Of a stretch of 62,020 nucleotides of DNA, positions 50,515 to 59,087 are shown one piece after another. The notes beneath the pieces are model-generated. The model was given only the letters and a program-made list of their open reading frames with translations, was not told where the DNA came from and made no database searches. How positions within the stretch are numbered: position 1 is the stretch's first letter; each line of letters starts with the position of its first letter. The stretch is taken from the NCBI GenBank assembly GCA_030429665.1, contig JAUIEZ010000011.1:1-62020 (forward strand), read 5' to 3'. This stretch comes from Gammaproteobacteria bacterium. Its GTDB lineage: Bacteria; Pseudomonadota; Gammaproteobacteria; Arenicellales; CAJQKF01. Both the position numbers and the translations under genes were made by a program.

Positions 50515-51357
50515 CTAGCGAATCGTCATTTCCAATCTGACGACATCGCCCCGGTACAAACCCTCGCTCGCGAAAATCAGTACGCCGGCCCTGGAGTGCA
50601 CGCGCCGGTGCATGAGCACCACGGGCGAATTGATCGGAATCTCGAGCGCGGCGGCCGTCTCCACGTCCGCGACATGAACCGTCAACGTCTGGTTGGCGGA
50701 ACCGATGTCGTCGCCCGCCAGTTCCTGCAACTGAACCAATAGCGGCTGGTCCTCGAATTGCGCGGCGGGAATCTTCTCGTAAAGCGACACGTCAAGGTAG
50801 GAAGTACCCAACAGGTACGCCTGGCCCTCTTTGCGATGCAGGCGTTTGAACCGGTGGTAGGCCGCCGCCAGGGGCGCGCCGTCGCGCAAGACGTCGGGCA
50901 TCGGGACCCCGGTCTCGGACGACAGCGTCAGGATCTGTGCGCCGACATGGGCATTGATAATCGCGTTCCAGTCCATCTCGAGCCGGTGGGTGTGCACCGG
51001 CGCCGGCGACTTGAGCACGAACGAACCCTTCGCGCGGCGCTGCTCGACGAGTCCTTCTTCCTTGAGCACGTTGAAAGCCTGGCGTACCGTGCCCCGCGCC
51101 ACCTTGAACTCCCTCTCGAGCTGGTCGATGTTGGGAATACGGCTACCGACGGGCCATTGCCCCGTCGCGATCCGGTTGCGAAACAAGTCCGCCAGTTGAA
51201 TGAACAGGGCGACCCGGCTCTTCTTGAGGCTCTCACTGACCGCGATCGCCGACTTCGAGTCATTACCGGTATCCTGCCGCGAGTCCGTCAATCTTCTCTC
51301 CCCGGGGGTTCGCTCGTCGCCCGCTTCGATATCACGCGCTCGATGCCGAGCGAACAA
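50515..51357 (-). CDS. GntR-family regulator, HutC/UTRA type
   Basis: 280 aa from a TTG; the true start may be further in, as the conserved part begins near residue 48. The winged helix-turn-helix (FIQLADLFRNRIATGQWPVGSRIP, then REFKVARGTVRQAFNVLKEEGLV) is followed by a UTRA ligand domain (AYLLGTSYLDVSLYEKIP to RAGVLIFASEGLYRGD). UTRA domains bind small pathway molecules and usually relieve repression. It lies upstream of, and co-oriented with, the aromatic operon, and a dyad overlaps its own promoter. Confidence 0.9.
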   Translation of the reverse strand: MFARHRARDIEAGDERTPGERRLTDSRQDTGNDSKSAIAVSESLKKSRVALFIQLADLFRNRIATGQWPVGSRIPNIDQLEREFKVARGTVRQAFNVLKEEGLVEQRRAKGSFVLKSPAPVHTHRLEMDWNAIINAHVGAQILTLSSETGVPMPDVLRDGAPLAAAYHRFKRLHRKEGQAYLLGTSYLDVSLYEKIPAAQFEDQPLLVQLQELAGDDIGSANQTLTVHVADVETAAALEIPINSPVVLMHRRVHSRAGVLIFASEGLYRGDVVRLEMTIR

Positions 51358-51433
51358 GGCGAACGCGTCTCCCGGCCGATTGAGCCGACGAGAGTCGTTT
51401 AGGTCAAGCGTGAATCGTGGAGCCTAATAAAAC

Positions 51434-51464
51434 AATAGTACAGTCTTATGTACTTTTTTGACAA
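51434..51464 (-). promoter_or_regulatory. gntR promoter with operator between -35 and -10
   Basis: On the minus strand, TTGTCA (51464-51459; five of six consensus) and TACTAT (51440-51435) are 18 nt apart. The space between is filled by a perfect dyad AGTACA-N6-TGTACT, which resembles the site before the dioxygenase gene. It starts 77 nt from the regulator start codon. Autorepression is the natural reading. Confidence 0.55.
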
Positions 51465-51494
51465 CTGCACCTCGGTGCTCACTACGCAGACCTT

Positions 51495-52067
51495 TTATTT
51501 CATTCGTGGCGCGTCGCGTAGTGCAATCCGACGAGCAGCCAAAACGTGCGATTCCTGCTCCGAGGTCTCGACCGCGCCAGGACGTCTCTCCCGGACCCGC
51601 CTGATGGCTTCCCCGGGATCTGAACCCAGTTCTATCAGCAGGCGTGCCGCCACCAGGCCGGTCCGCCCGAGCCCGCCCCGGCAGTGCAACACCAGTGACT
51701 CGCCGCCTTGCAGTCTCGTCACCATGTCGCCGGCGTAAACCGGCCAGTCGTCCTCGAACCGCGTCGACGGCACCGAGACGTCGACGATGGGCAGGTGCAG
51801 CCAGTCCATCCCGTTGCCGCGGGCGCGCTGGCCAAGATCGGGCACGCCGAGAAGTTCGAGTTCGTGGTCTTCGACGAGGGTCACCAGCAGCGATGCACCC
51901 CAGTCCCGGATCGCCAGGAGGTCCGTATCCAGGTCCCTGTCCCACGCGCCCGTCATGGCGCCCGGGTCCTTCTTGCCGGGGCAGAACGTCATGCCGATAC
52001 GGCCGCCGCCCTCGGTCTCGACGTGGTCGATCCGGATCGGGTGGGATTGGCTGGTGCGCGCCTTCAC
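51495..52067 (-). CDS. Dual-specificity (CDKN3-like) protein phosphatase
   Basis: 190 aa. The Cys-phosphatase signature HCRGGLGRTG has C129 as nucleophile and R135 as phosphate-binding Arg. D96 (LPIVDVSVP) is a good general acid. It starts with GTG inside the stop of the ADP-ribosylglycohydrolase gene (GTGA), so the two are translationally coupled. Its bacterial substrate is unknown. Confidence 0.85.
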   Translation of the reverse strand: MKARTSQSHPIRIDHVETEGGGRIGMTFCPGKKDPGAMTGAWDRDLDTDLLAIRDWGASLLVTLVEDHELELLGVPDLGQRARGNGMDWLHLPIVDVSVPSTRFEDDWPVYAGDMVTRLQGGESLVLHCRGGLGRTGLVAARLLIELGSDPGEAIRRVRERRPGAVETSEQESHVLAARRIALRDAPRMK

Positions 52068-53020
52068 CGTGCCAACTCCAGGTCGAGCGAACGGGACAGC
52101 ACCAGCAGGTCGTCCGCCATTTTCTCGATCAGTTCGCGGCGACTCAGGCGATTTCGCCAGGTCTCGGGAATGTCGTGCTCACCGTAATACGCGCCGGCCA
52201 GTTGCCCGTAGATGGCGCCGGTGGTGTCGGCGTCCTGTCCGAGATTCACCGCCGCCAGGGCGCCGCTGCGAAAGTCATCCGTCGTGGCAAAGGCCCACAG
52301 TGCCGCTTCAAGGGCGTTCACGACGTAACCGTCGCCGCGGATGTCCGGCGGCCGCCTCTCGTGAAACGACCCGGCGGCGATTCGATCGATCTTCGGGCTC
52401 AGTTCGCCCTGTTTCCATTCACCCCGGCCGGGATGGTAACGGGACCCGAGCAGCTCGGCCTTCGCCACGCCCGAAACCGCGCCCACGATCAGGCCTGCGT
52501 AGTAGCGGCAGGCGTCAATCGGTTCGGCAGCGGCGTGGGTGGTGCGGGACATCTCGCCCGCCAGCGCAATGGCCGCATCGATCTGCCGGGCAACCGCGAG
52601 CGGTACCGGGGCGAGCCGCATCAACGAACCGTTGCCGCCGGTGGCGGGATCGGTCGACCCGGCGAAGGGATCGCCCGTCGCCTCGAACCGGTCGAGCGCG
52701 GAACGGATCGTGATACCGATGTCGAAGCAGCGTCCGTTGCTGCTCATGTAGCCGTCCCGCCGCCAGCGCAGGTAACGGCACATCTGGTCGCAGGGGTCGA
52801 AGGCGCCGGTCTCGACCAGGCTCGCGGCAAGGCACAGGGCCATGGATGTGTCGTCCGTCCACTCCCCGGGCGACAGCCGAAACGGACCGCCACCCACCAT
52901 GTCGTCGATGGGCTCGAACCTGCCGGGGGCCGTGAACTCGAGCGTCGTGCCGAGGGCATCGCCGACCGCCAGGCCCAGCATCGCGCCCCGGTAACGGTCG
53001 CTGCTTTCCGAGATCATCAT
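52064..53020 (-). CDS. ADP-ribosylglycohydrolase (DraG family)
   Basis: 318 aa from the ATG at 53020, which follows AGGA at a good distance. The two dinuclear-metal motifs are intact: EWTDDTSMAL (T55, D56, D57) and GQDADTTGA (D263, D265). The family removes ADP-ribose from protein residues or releases related adducts. The pairing with a phosphatase suggests reversal of two kinds of modification on one target; that is inference. Confidence 0.9.
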   Translation of the reverse strand: MMISESSDRYRGAMLGLAVGDALGTTLEFTAPGRFEPIDDMVGGGPFRLSPGEWTDDTSMALCLAASLVETGAFDPCDQMCRYLRWRRDGYMSSNGRCFDIGITIRSALDRFEATGDPFAGSTDPATGGNGSLMRLAPVPLAVARQIDAAIALAGEMSRTTHAAAEPIDACRYYAGLIVGAVSGVAKAELLGSRYHPGRGEWKQGELSPKIDRIAAGSFHERRPPDIRGDGYVVNALEAALWAFATTDDFRSGALAAVNLGQDADTTGAIYGQLAGAYYGEHDIPETWRNRLSRRELIEKMADDLLVLSRSLDLELAR

Positions 53021-53215
53021 CGTAGTCCTGTTGGGACAGACACCATTGGATTTCTCCGGCCGCATTGGCGCCAGAGGGCGCGAGTCAATTCATCCGGGTG
53101 TCGTTCACCTCGCCAGGCCAGTCGAAACGAGTTAAACCCACACCTGGACGAATCGCTTGTTCAGGAAACTGGTTAGGCGAAGGGAGAACCCCATCGATGC
53201 CCGAACAAACCGACC

Positions 53216-53764
53216 TCAATGCAGCTCCCGGGAACGCCGCTGCAGCCCATCGAATATGGATTCCAGCCCCGGATGCACACCGCGCACGCCTTCGATCACC
53301 CTGCCCGCCCAATCGAAGTACTCCCGCTTCCGTTGTGCCGGCCAATCGGCCGGGGGCGAAGCCAGGATATCCCGCAGGATGCAGATCTTGTCTGCCAGCT
53401 TGACCAGCTTCGCCTCGGGAGACAGGTGCGGGGCGTGCTCGACCTGAAGTTGTTTACGCACCTGCTTCTCCAGCGACTTGTCGTCCGTCACCTCGAGAAC
53501 GATTGACGTCACCTCGGGCCCGAACGCGTCCCGCAGTTCGTCTTCGGTGGTTTCCGTATCTTCGATCGTGTCATGCAGGATGGCCGCGCACAAAACGGTA
53601 GGGTCAACCACACCACCTTCGTTCGCGAGAACGTCCGCCAAGGCGATTGGATGGTTGATGTAAGGTGAAGCCTCCGCGTCCTTACGACGCTGATTGCGAT
53701 GCTTCTCGGCCGCAAAGGCGACTGCCTTGATGAATGTACCCATGTGGTTCTTGTCGTCAGTCAC
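53216..53764 (-). CDS. HD-domain small alarmone hydrolase, MESH1 type
   Basis: 182 aa from a GTG. It has only the hydrolase domain of RelA/SpoT: AEKHRNQRRKDAEASPYINHPIAL (H38), the HD pair H64/D65 with ED in AAILHDTIEDTE, and D125 in KLVKLADKI. The sequence is closer to animal MESH1 than to SpoT (EVTDDKSLEKQVRKQLQVEHAPHLS). It should remove the 3'-pyrophosphate of (p)ppGpp with Mn2+; MESH1 also acts on NADPH. No synthetase domain is nearby. Confidence 0.9.
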   Translation of the reverse strand: MTDDKNHMGTFIKAVAFAAEKHRNQRRKDAEASPYINHPIALADVLANEGGVVDPTVLCAAILHDTIEDTETTEDELRDAFGPEVTSIVLEVTDDKSLEKQVRKQLQVEHAPHLSPEAKLVKLADKICILRDILASPPADWPAQRKREYFDWAGRVIEGVRGVHPGLESIFDGLQRRSRELH

Positions 53765-53965
53765 TGCATCCCCTTTCTTCTTGATTTAAATCCGGTATTT
53801 CCAAATGAAAACCAGTCGAATCGCTAATTTAATCATCTTGTGAGAAACGAGAGAATTATACCGCGTTGATAACCGAGGCCACGACCAAGCCAGCGCAGTC
53901 GCGACAGGCGTTTACCGGCTATGAAACGGCGTAGCTGGCATGGGACATGCCGCCCGCAAGACAAA

Positions 53966-53985
53966 CGCCCCGGAGAACCGGGGCG
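53966..53985 (-). terminator. Intrinsic terminator after the Tat-exported protein gene
   Basis: Perfect 8-nt arms CGCCCCGG / CCGGGGCG around AGAA. On the minus strand a T-rich stretch (TTTGTCTT) follows, and on the plus strand another (TGTTGTTT), so it may act both ways. Apart from this I see nothing in the gap 53765-54018. Confidence 0.7.
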
Positions 53986-54018
53986 TGTTGTTTGAGTGAC
54001 CGCGTCGCTGGCAGGTCT

Positions 54019-54840
54019 TCAGTCCACTGGCCCGTCCTCGCAGGCCATTCCGTCGCAGTCGACGCGCAGGCGCTTGCCTCCCAGCGTTAGCTTAATCTCA
54101 AAATCCTCTTTTCCGTCACGAAGCACGAGTCTGGCCTTGGTCGGATTATTCGGATCGTCGGCTTTTGTCAGGCGCAGATCAACCTCGGGATCTTTTGGGT
54201 CAGGGCCAAAAAACGGAAGGATGTCGCCGCATTGGTCCTTGGGCGAAACATTTTTCTTCCAGCTGCTACTGAACAGGCTGTCGCTTGACTCGCTGAGTTC
54301 CAAGTGAGTTTCCCAGAGCACTTCCGTGATACAGCCGAAAGGCTCCATAACGACCGCATGTGCCTCCTGGACCAGGTGATCAAGCCCGGGAAGTCTTGTC
54401 GTCTCGGGCGAGTTCCCGGCGCCCGTGCGTGATTCTACGACCTCGAAAACCGCCAGTAACTGAACGAGCCACCAGCCATCCCCGCGCCCTAAATCGCGCT
54501 CAGCATAGCCTCTTAATTCGCTCGTAAAACGCGGTTCGATCGACGGCTCCGCTTGCGCGGAGCGGATCAGCTTGTCGAGTAGCGTGCTTTTTGGGGCGCG
54601 GTTCTCGGCGAAAAGTCCGGGTTCAGTGCTGCGGCCCTGGTTGAATGCGGACATCGTGCTTGTCCCGCCGGATAGCGGGTTAGGTGAGGTAGTTTGCGCG
54701 TGAGCTGGCAAACTAACTGATTCGATCACTGGCGTGGTCCAGGTCGAGGGGAGTTTCGCAGCCGTGACCGCACTGCCACCGATGGTCAACGCTTTAAGCA
54801 GATTTCTTCGATTTGTTCTCACAGAAAAATTTCTCCGCAT
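54019..54840 (-). CDS. Tat-exported protein of unknown function
   Basis: 273 aa; a GTG at 54822 after GGAGAAA may be the real start. The N-terminus has a twin-arginine signal (TNRRNLLKALTIGGSAV), then WTTPVIESVSLPAHAQ, an export-site motif I know from assorted small secreted proteobacterial proteins. The mature part has no recognised domain: a helical stretch with tryptophans (GDGWWLVQLLAVFEVVE), one Cys each in FGCITE, DQCGD, DCDG and ACEDG, and a beta-rich end with acidic DxD runs. It is on its own strand segment with its own terminator. Function unknown. Confidence 0.7.
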   Translation of the reverse strand: MRRNFSVRTNRRNLLKALTIGGSAVTAAKLPSTWTTPVIESVSLPAHAQTTSPNPLSGGTSTMSAFNQGRSTEPGLFAENRAPKSTLLDKLIRSAQAEPSIEPRFTSELRGYAERDLGRGDGWWLVQLLAVFEVVESRTGAGNSPETTRLPGLDHLVQEAHAVVMEPFGCITEVLWETHLELSESSDSLFSSSWKKNVSPKDQCGDILPFFGPDPKDPEVDLRLTKADDPNNPTKARLVLRDGKEDFEIKLTLGGKRLRVDCDGMACEDGPVD

Positions 54841-55094
54841 TCTTCGACAAAGGGGTAAAAGGTTGGCATCCCTGCGACGAGTAACGAACCATGGATTCTA
54901 ACGGACCAGAGTCCATTCTTCTTCCCGAAGCAACGTTGATCGTGTCGATTCGCCCTATTGTTTGACCTGGATCTATCACATGACCCGATCCTACAAAACC
55001 CGCGCGCGACCGCGCGAGAGAGAACACCCAAATATTGACACCATCCACTACGCGCCATAGGCTTGTCGAATCAAAAACGTAACGGATGACACCC

Positions 55095-56077
55095 ATGACC
55101 CGGGCACGAAGGGAACTCGTCTCGCTCGACGCCACGCCCTACTACCACTGTATCTCCCGCTGCGTGCGCCGCGCCTTCCTGTGCGGCGAGGACCACGCCA
55201 GCGGGCGTAACTTCGAGCATCGCCGCGGCTGGATCGTCTAGCGCATCAAGCAGCTCGCCGCCGTCTTCGCCATCGACGTCGCCGCCTACGCGGTGATGAG
55301 CAATCACTTCCACGTCGTCCTGCGCGGCGATACCGATCGGGTCGGGGCGTGGTCCCGTGACGAGATCATCGACCGCTAGCGCTCCCTGTTCGCGGGACCG
55401 CCGCTGGTTCAGCGCCTCGCCGCCGGCGAATCGCTCCTCGACGCCGAACTCGCCGCCATCGACGAGGTGGTCTCCACCTGGCGAGAGCGCCTGGCCGATG
55501 TCAGTTGGTTCATGCGCTGTCTGAACGAACACATCGCCCGCCTCGCCAATGCCGAGGACCGCTGCAAGGGCCGCTTCCGGGAAGGACGCTTCCGCTGAGA
55601 GGGCCTGCTCGATGACACCGCCCTGCTCTCCTGCATGGCCTACGTCGACCTCAATCCCATCCGCGCCGGCATGGCCGATACCCCGGAATCGTCCAATTTC
55701 ACCAGTATTCAGGAGCGACTCGGTATCGTGCCGGCCGCCGATGTGTATTCGGGTGCTGATTCTTCGAAAGCCTCGACCAGTTCGAACTCATCGACGCTAG
55801 CCGATCTGCTGCCGTTCGCCGGGTATCTTGGCAATGCCAAGCCCGGGGCCGCCATTCCCTTCGCCCTGAGCGACACGACTACGCCGAACTCATCGAGTGG
55901 ACGGGACGTGCCATGCGTGAGGACAAGCCCGGCCATATCCCCGAGAATACGTCGCCGCCGCTGCAACGCCTCGCCATACCAACCGATGCATGGCTCAGGG
56001 CGACCCACGCCATCGAGACCCGCTTCCCCACTGCCATCGGGCCGAGGATCGCCTTGCGATACTTTGCCGGAATCTGA
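55095..56077 (+). pseudogene. Y1/REP-associated tyrosine transposase, decayed
   Basis: The frame starts [19 protein letters not shown] and keeps family identity for ~980 nt. The HUH motif (SNHFHVVL) and the Tyr motif (YVDLNPIRAG) are present. It carries three in-frame stops, TAG within IVxRIKQLA, TAG in IIDRxRSLF and TGA after GRFR, plus a frameshift near 55866 after which the family C-terminus (ELIEWTGRAMREDKPGHIP to LRYFAGI) continues in another frame. It is therefore inactive. The preceding gap 54841-55094 has no gene. Confidence 0.85.
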
Positions 56078-56340
56078 AACGTAAATGGCTTCGTGGCGCC
56101 GGCGCCTGTCGTGCGTTATACCGACCGGCTATTCTGCCGACGTAGCGTAAGCCCGATGACCCCAGGCGTAGTTCCCATCGGCGGCTGCCGAGACCTTTGT
56201 GCGCCTAGCAACGGCGATTCCTTCACCTCGAGCTGATACGTAGATCTTTCTTACGGTCCGCTGACGTGTCTTGAGGGTGAGCTCTTCGCCATTTCACTTC
56301 GAACGTCACATTTGACCAGTTTCTCTTATTCTTCGGGCAT

Positions 56341-56429
56341 TTTTATGGATGTCCTGTTGTTGCGTCTTTTTATGGATGTCCTGTTGTTGCGTATGGTTGT
56401 TGTATTTTATGGATGTCCTGTTGTTGCGT
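56341..56429 (+). repeat. Three identical 25-nt direct repeats
   Basis: Copies at 56341-56365, 56368-56392 and 56405-56429 are identical over 25 nt, beginning TTTTATGGATGTCC and ending TTGTTGCGT. Spacers are 2 and 12 nt, far too short for CRISPR. They begin 264 nt after the decayed transposase and may be the short repeats such enzymes act on; that link is inference. Confidence 0.9.
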
Positions 56430-57014
56430 AACGGGTCGCGCCGACTTTCCAAGCAAGTTTGATGGTCGGGCTAGCGTCGGATCCGTGGCTGCTGTCTGCT
56501 AGCGCACTAGTCAGGCGATATTGCTCCCACGGCATCACGTCGGGAAGCACACGCCGGGAAGGACACTCGTCAGATTCTTCTGGCTCAGGAATCCGGCAAT
56601 CCGCCGATGCATGTGTGGGCGGGAATTCTCGTCCGGCCGGACCGTCCACTTCGCCCCAGGCAAACGATTTGCTCGATCGGGGCACGGTAAGCCTCGAACC
56701 CTTGGCGGTGTAGCTTTCGGAGGGCCGGGGTACCCCGGCTACGGGCGTTTGATTCCCGGTAACGGTGCCATTGCAAACCCCGCAAGGCGCGTACGTGGCG
56801 ATCCGTGAAACCTGCGTGGCGGGGCGACTCTGTCGATGCGGACGCGTCGTCACGGCGGCTTGGCGCCGACGCCTCGCACAATGATTCCAACCGTCCTCGA
56901 GTCGACTTTGTGCAAAGATTCTGCTTTCGGCAAATAGTTAAAAGAAAAGAGGAATGTCTATTCTCAACAGTGAAAATATGTTGTATGTTATAACAAAAAA
57001 CCGCTGGAGTTTCC
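56430..57014. other. Gap before hyuA with candidate operator
   Basis: 585 nt with no supported gene. Its right end is AT-rich and contains a perfect 10-nt palindrome TGTTATAACA (56986-56995), 20 nt before the hyuA ATG, overlapping where a promoter would lie. GGAG sits six bases before that ATG. The left part has GC-rich sequence I cannot assign. Confidence 0.4.
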
Positions 57015-59087
57015 ATGGCAACATCGAACTGCACACGCTGGCGTATCGGCGTCGATATCGGAGGGACATTCACCGACCTGGTGTTGGTTGAGGACACCGG
57101 GATTCACCACGTGATCAAGGTGCCGTCGGTTCCGGCCACGCCGGTGGACGGCGTCGTCCGGGCCGTCGAGGAGGCCGCAGCCAAGCTTCGAATCGATGTC
57201 GGCGAGATGCTGGCACGGTGCGAGCTGTTCATGCACGGGTCCACCGTCGCCACCAACACGTTGCTGGAACACGCCGGCGCCCGGGTAGGCATGCTCTGCA
57301 CCGAGGGTTTTCGCGACAGCCTGGAGATTCGTCGCGGTATCCGCGCCGACGCCTGGGCGCATCGTGAACCGTACCCGGAGGTATTGGCGCCTCGTAGGCT
57401 GCGCCAGCCGGTGCGTGGGCGCATTGACCGCGACGGCAACGAGATCGAGCCTCTGGACGTCGACGACATCAAGCGCGCGGCAGACTGTTTTCGTGCCGAG
57501 GGTGTCGAAGCCGTCGCGGTGTGTCTGTTCAACAGCTTCGTCAATCCTGAGCACGAGCGTGCCGCCGTAAATGTGCTGAAGCAGGCCTGGGGTGGTCGCT
57601 GGATCAGCGCATCGAGCGATATCGCACCGATTATGGGCGAGTACGAACGTGCATCGACAGTGGTGCTGAACACGTACGTGGCGCCGCGAACCGTCGGCTA
57701 TGTACGAGACCTGGCGCAGCGCCTGGGCGACCTCGGCCTTGCCGCGCCGTTGCTATTGATCCAGAACAATGGCGGCGCGGTCTCGGCCGAAAGCGTGTCA
57801 CGACGGCCCGCCTCGTTGCTGCTGTCGGGGCCCGCGGCAGGCGTCGGCGCACTGAATCTGTACAAGCGCTTGTCGGGATCCGACAACCTGATGTCGATGG
57901 AAATCGGCGGCACGAGCTGCGACGCCATGCTCATGAGCGGTGGCGAGGTGGCCCACACCGACATGCTGGACCTCGACGACTACCACCTCGCCTTGCCGTC
58001 AATCGACCTGCATACCATTGGTGCCGGCGGCGGCACCATCGCCGGCGTTGATTCCGCCGGCATGTTGTTCGTCGGGCCGCGAGGTGCCGGCGCCCATCCC
58101 GGTCCGGCTTGCTACGGGAAAGGCGGTGTCGAGCCCACCGTCACCGATGCCCAGCTCGTGCTCGGACGCCTGGAACCCAATGCCTACAGCGGCGGCTCAC
58201 TGGTGCTGGACCGGGAGCTCGCGGCACGTGCCGTCGACGAGCGGCTGGCGCGGCCGCTCGGTATCGGCGTGGAAGAGGCGGCACAGGGGGTGATCCGGCT
58301 GATGGAGCAGGCGTTGTTGCACGCCATGCAACGGATCAGCGTGGAGCGTGGTTTCGATCCGCGACGGTTCGTGCTGGTGGCCTGCGGCGGCGCCGGCCCG
58401 CTGCACGGCGCGCCGGTCGCGCGCATGCTGGGTTGCCGCAAGCTCTACGTGCCGCGCATGGCTGGCACCTTCTGCGCCTTGGGCATGTTGCATTCGAACG
58501 TGCGTCACGACCTGGTCAGCGTATGCTTCGGCGACCTCGCGTCCATCGACCGCGACCACGTCCGCACCCTGTTCCACGGCATGCGGGCCGAAGCGGAGCA
58601 AAGACTGCTTGCCGAAGGATTCTCCGCGGAGGATCAAAGCTACGTATTTGCGTGCGACCTGCGCTACAGGGGGCAGCAGTGGGACGTGCGCGTGCCGCTG
58701 GAGGGGCCGGAACTCGACGACGGGTCGGTGCGCGGGGCCTTCGAGCGCGAACACGAGCGGCTGTTCGGCCACATCCAGCCGAACGGGACGCTGGAAATAA
58801 CCAAGCTTCGCGTCGGCGCCATCGGGCGCGTTCGCGAGGCCGCGTTGGAGACCGCCGCCCGCGCGACGAGCGCCGAGGCGCCGGTGGCCGAGATGCGCCG
58901 CGCGTGGATCGATGCCGAGCGAGGCTGGCGCGAGGTGCCGGTCTATCACGGAGAGCGGCTCGAAGCGGGACACCGCTTCGAGGGGCCGGCGCTCGTACGC
59001 GAATTGACCACCACGCTGTTCGTCGGCAATGGGGACAAGGCAGAGGTCGACGAGGCCGGAAACTATGTCATCGAGGTGCATCCATGA
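57015..59087 (+). CDS. hyuA: Hydantoinase/oxoprolinase/acetophenone carboxylase family, subunit A
   Basis: 690 aa ATP-dependent subunit. The acetate/sugar-kinase-like fold shows VDIGGTFTDLVLVE at the start, HGSTVATNTLLE, DNLMSMEIGGTSCDAML and VACGGAGPLHGAPVARMLG. The family couples ATP hydrolysis to opening a cyclic amide or carboxylating a ketone. The precise substrate cannot be read from sequence. The gene overlaps hyuB (ATGA). Confidence 0.9.
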   Translation: MATSNCTRWRIGVDIGGTFTDLVLVEDTGIHHVIKVPSVPATPVDGVVRAVEEAAAKLRIDVGEMLARCELFMHGSTVATNTLLEHAGARVGMLCTEGFRDSLEIRRGIRADAWAHREPYPEVLAPRRLRQPVRGRIDRDGNEIEPLDVDDIKRAADCFRAEGVEAVAVCLFNSFVNPEHERAAVNVLKQAWGGRWISASSDIAPIMGEYERASTVVLNTYVAPRTVGYVRDLAQRLGDLGLAAPLLLIQNNGGAVSAESVSRRPASLLLSGPAAGVGALNLYKRLSGSDNLMSMEIGGTSCDAMLMSGGEVAHTDMLDLDDYHLALPSIDLHTIGAGGGTIAGVDSAGMLFVGPRGAGAHPGPACYGKGGVEPTVTDAQLVLGRLEPNAYSGGSLVLDRELAARAVDERLARPLGIGVEEAAQGVIRLMEQALLHAMQRISVERGFDPRRFVLVACGGAGPLHGAPVARMLGCRKLYVPRMAGTFCALGMLHSNVRHDLVSVCFGDLASIDRDHVRTLFHGMRAEAEQRLLAEGFSAEDQSYVFACDLRYRGQQWDVRVPLEGPELDDGSVRGAFEREHERLFGHIQPNGTLEITKLRVGAIGRVREAALETAARATSAEAPVAEMRRAWIDAERGWREVPVYHGERLEAGHRFEGPALVRELTTTLFVGNGDKAEVDEAGNYVIEVHP

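Noticed and set aside
55240..55600. In-frame TAG/TAG/TGA in the Y1 transposase as stop-codon recoding
   Set aside because: Both codon types occur and a frameshift follows in the same gene, while all other genes in the window use normal stops; ordinary decay explains it.
56341..56429. Possible CRISPR array
   Set aside because: Three 25-nt repeats have spacers of only 2 and 12 nt, and no cas genes are present.
56740..56800. tRNA-like T-arm sequence (TTGATTCCCGGT)
   Set aside because: No matching acceptor, D or anticodon arms could be found on either strand.
58109..59083. N-terminal extension of hyuB by about 325 codons
   Set aside because: This stretch overlaps hyuA in another frame and has Arg/Ala-rich shadow composition; the ATGA overlap at 59084 is the natural start.
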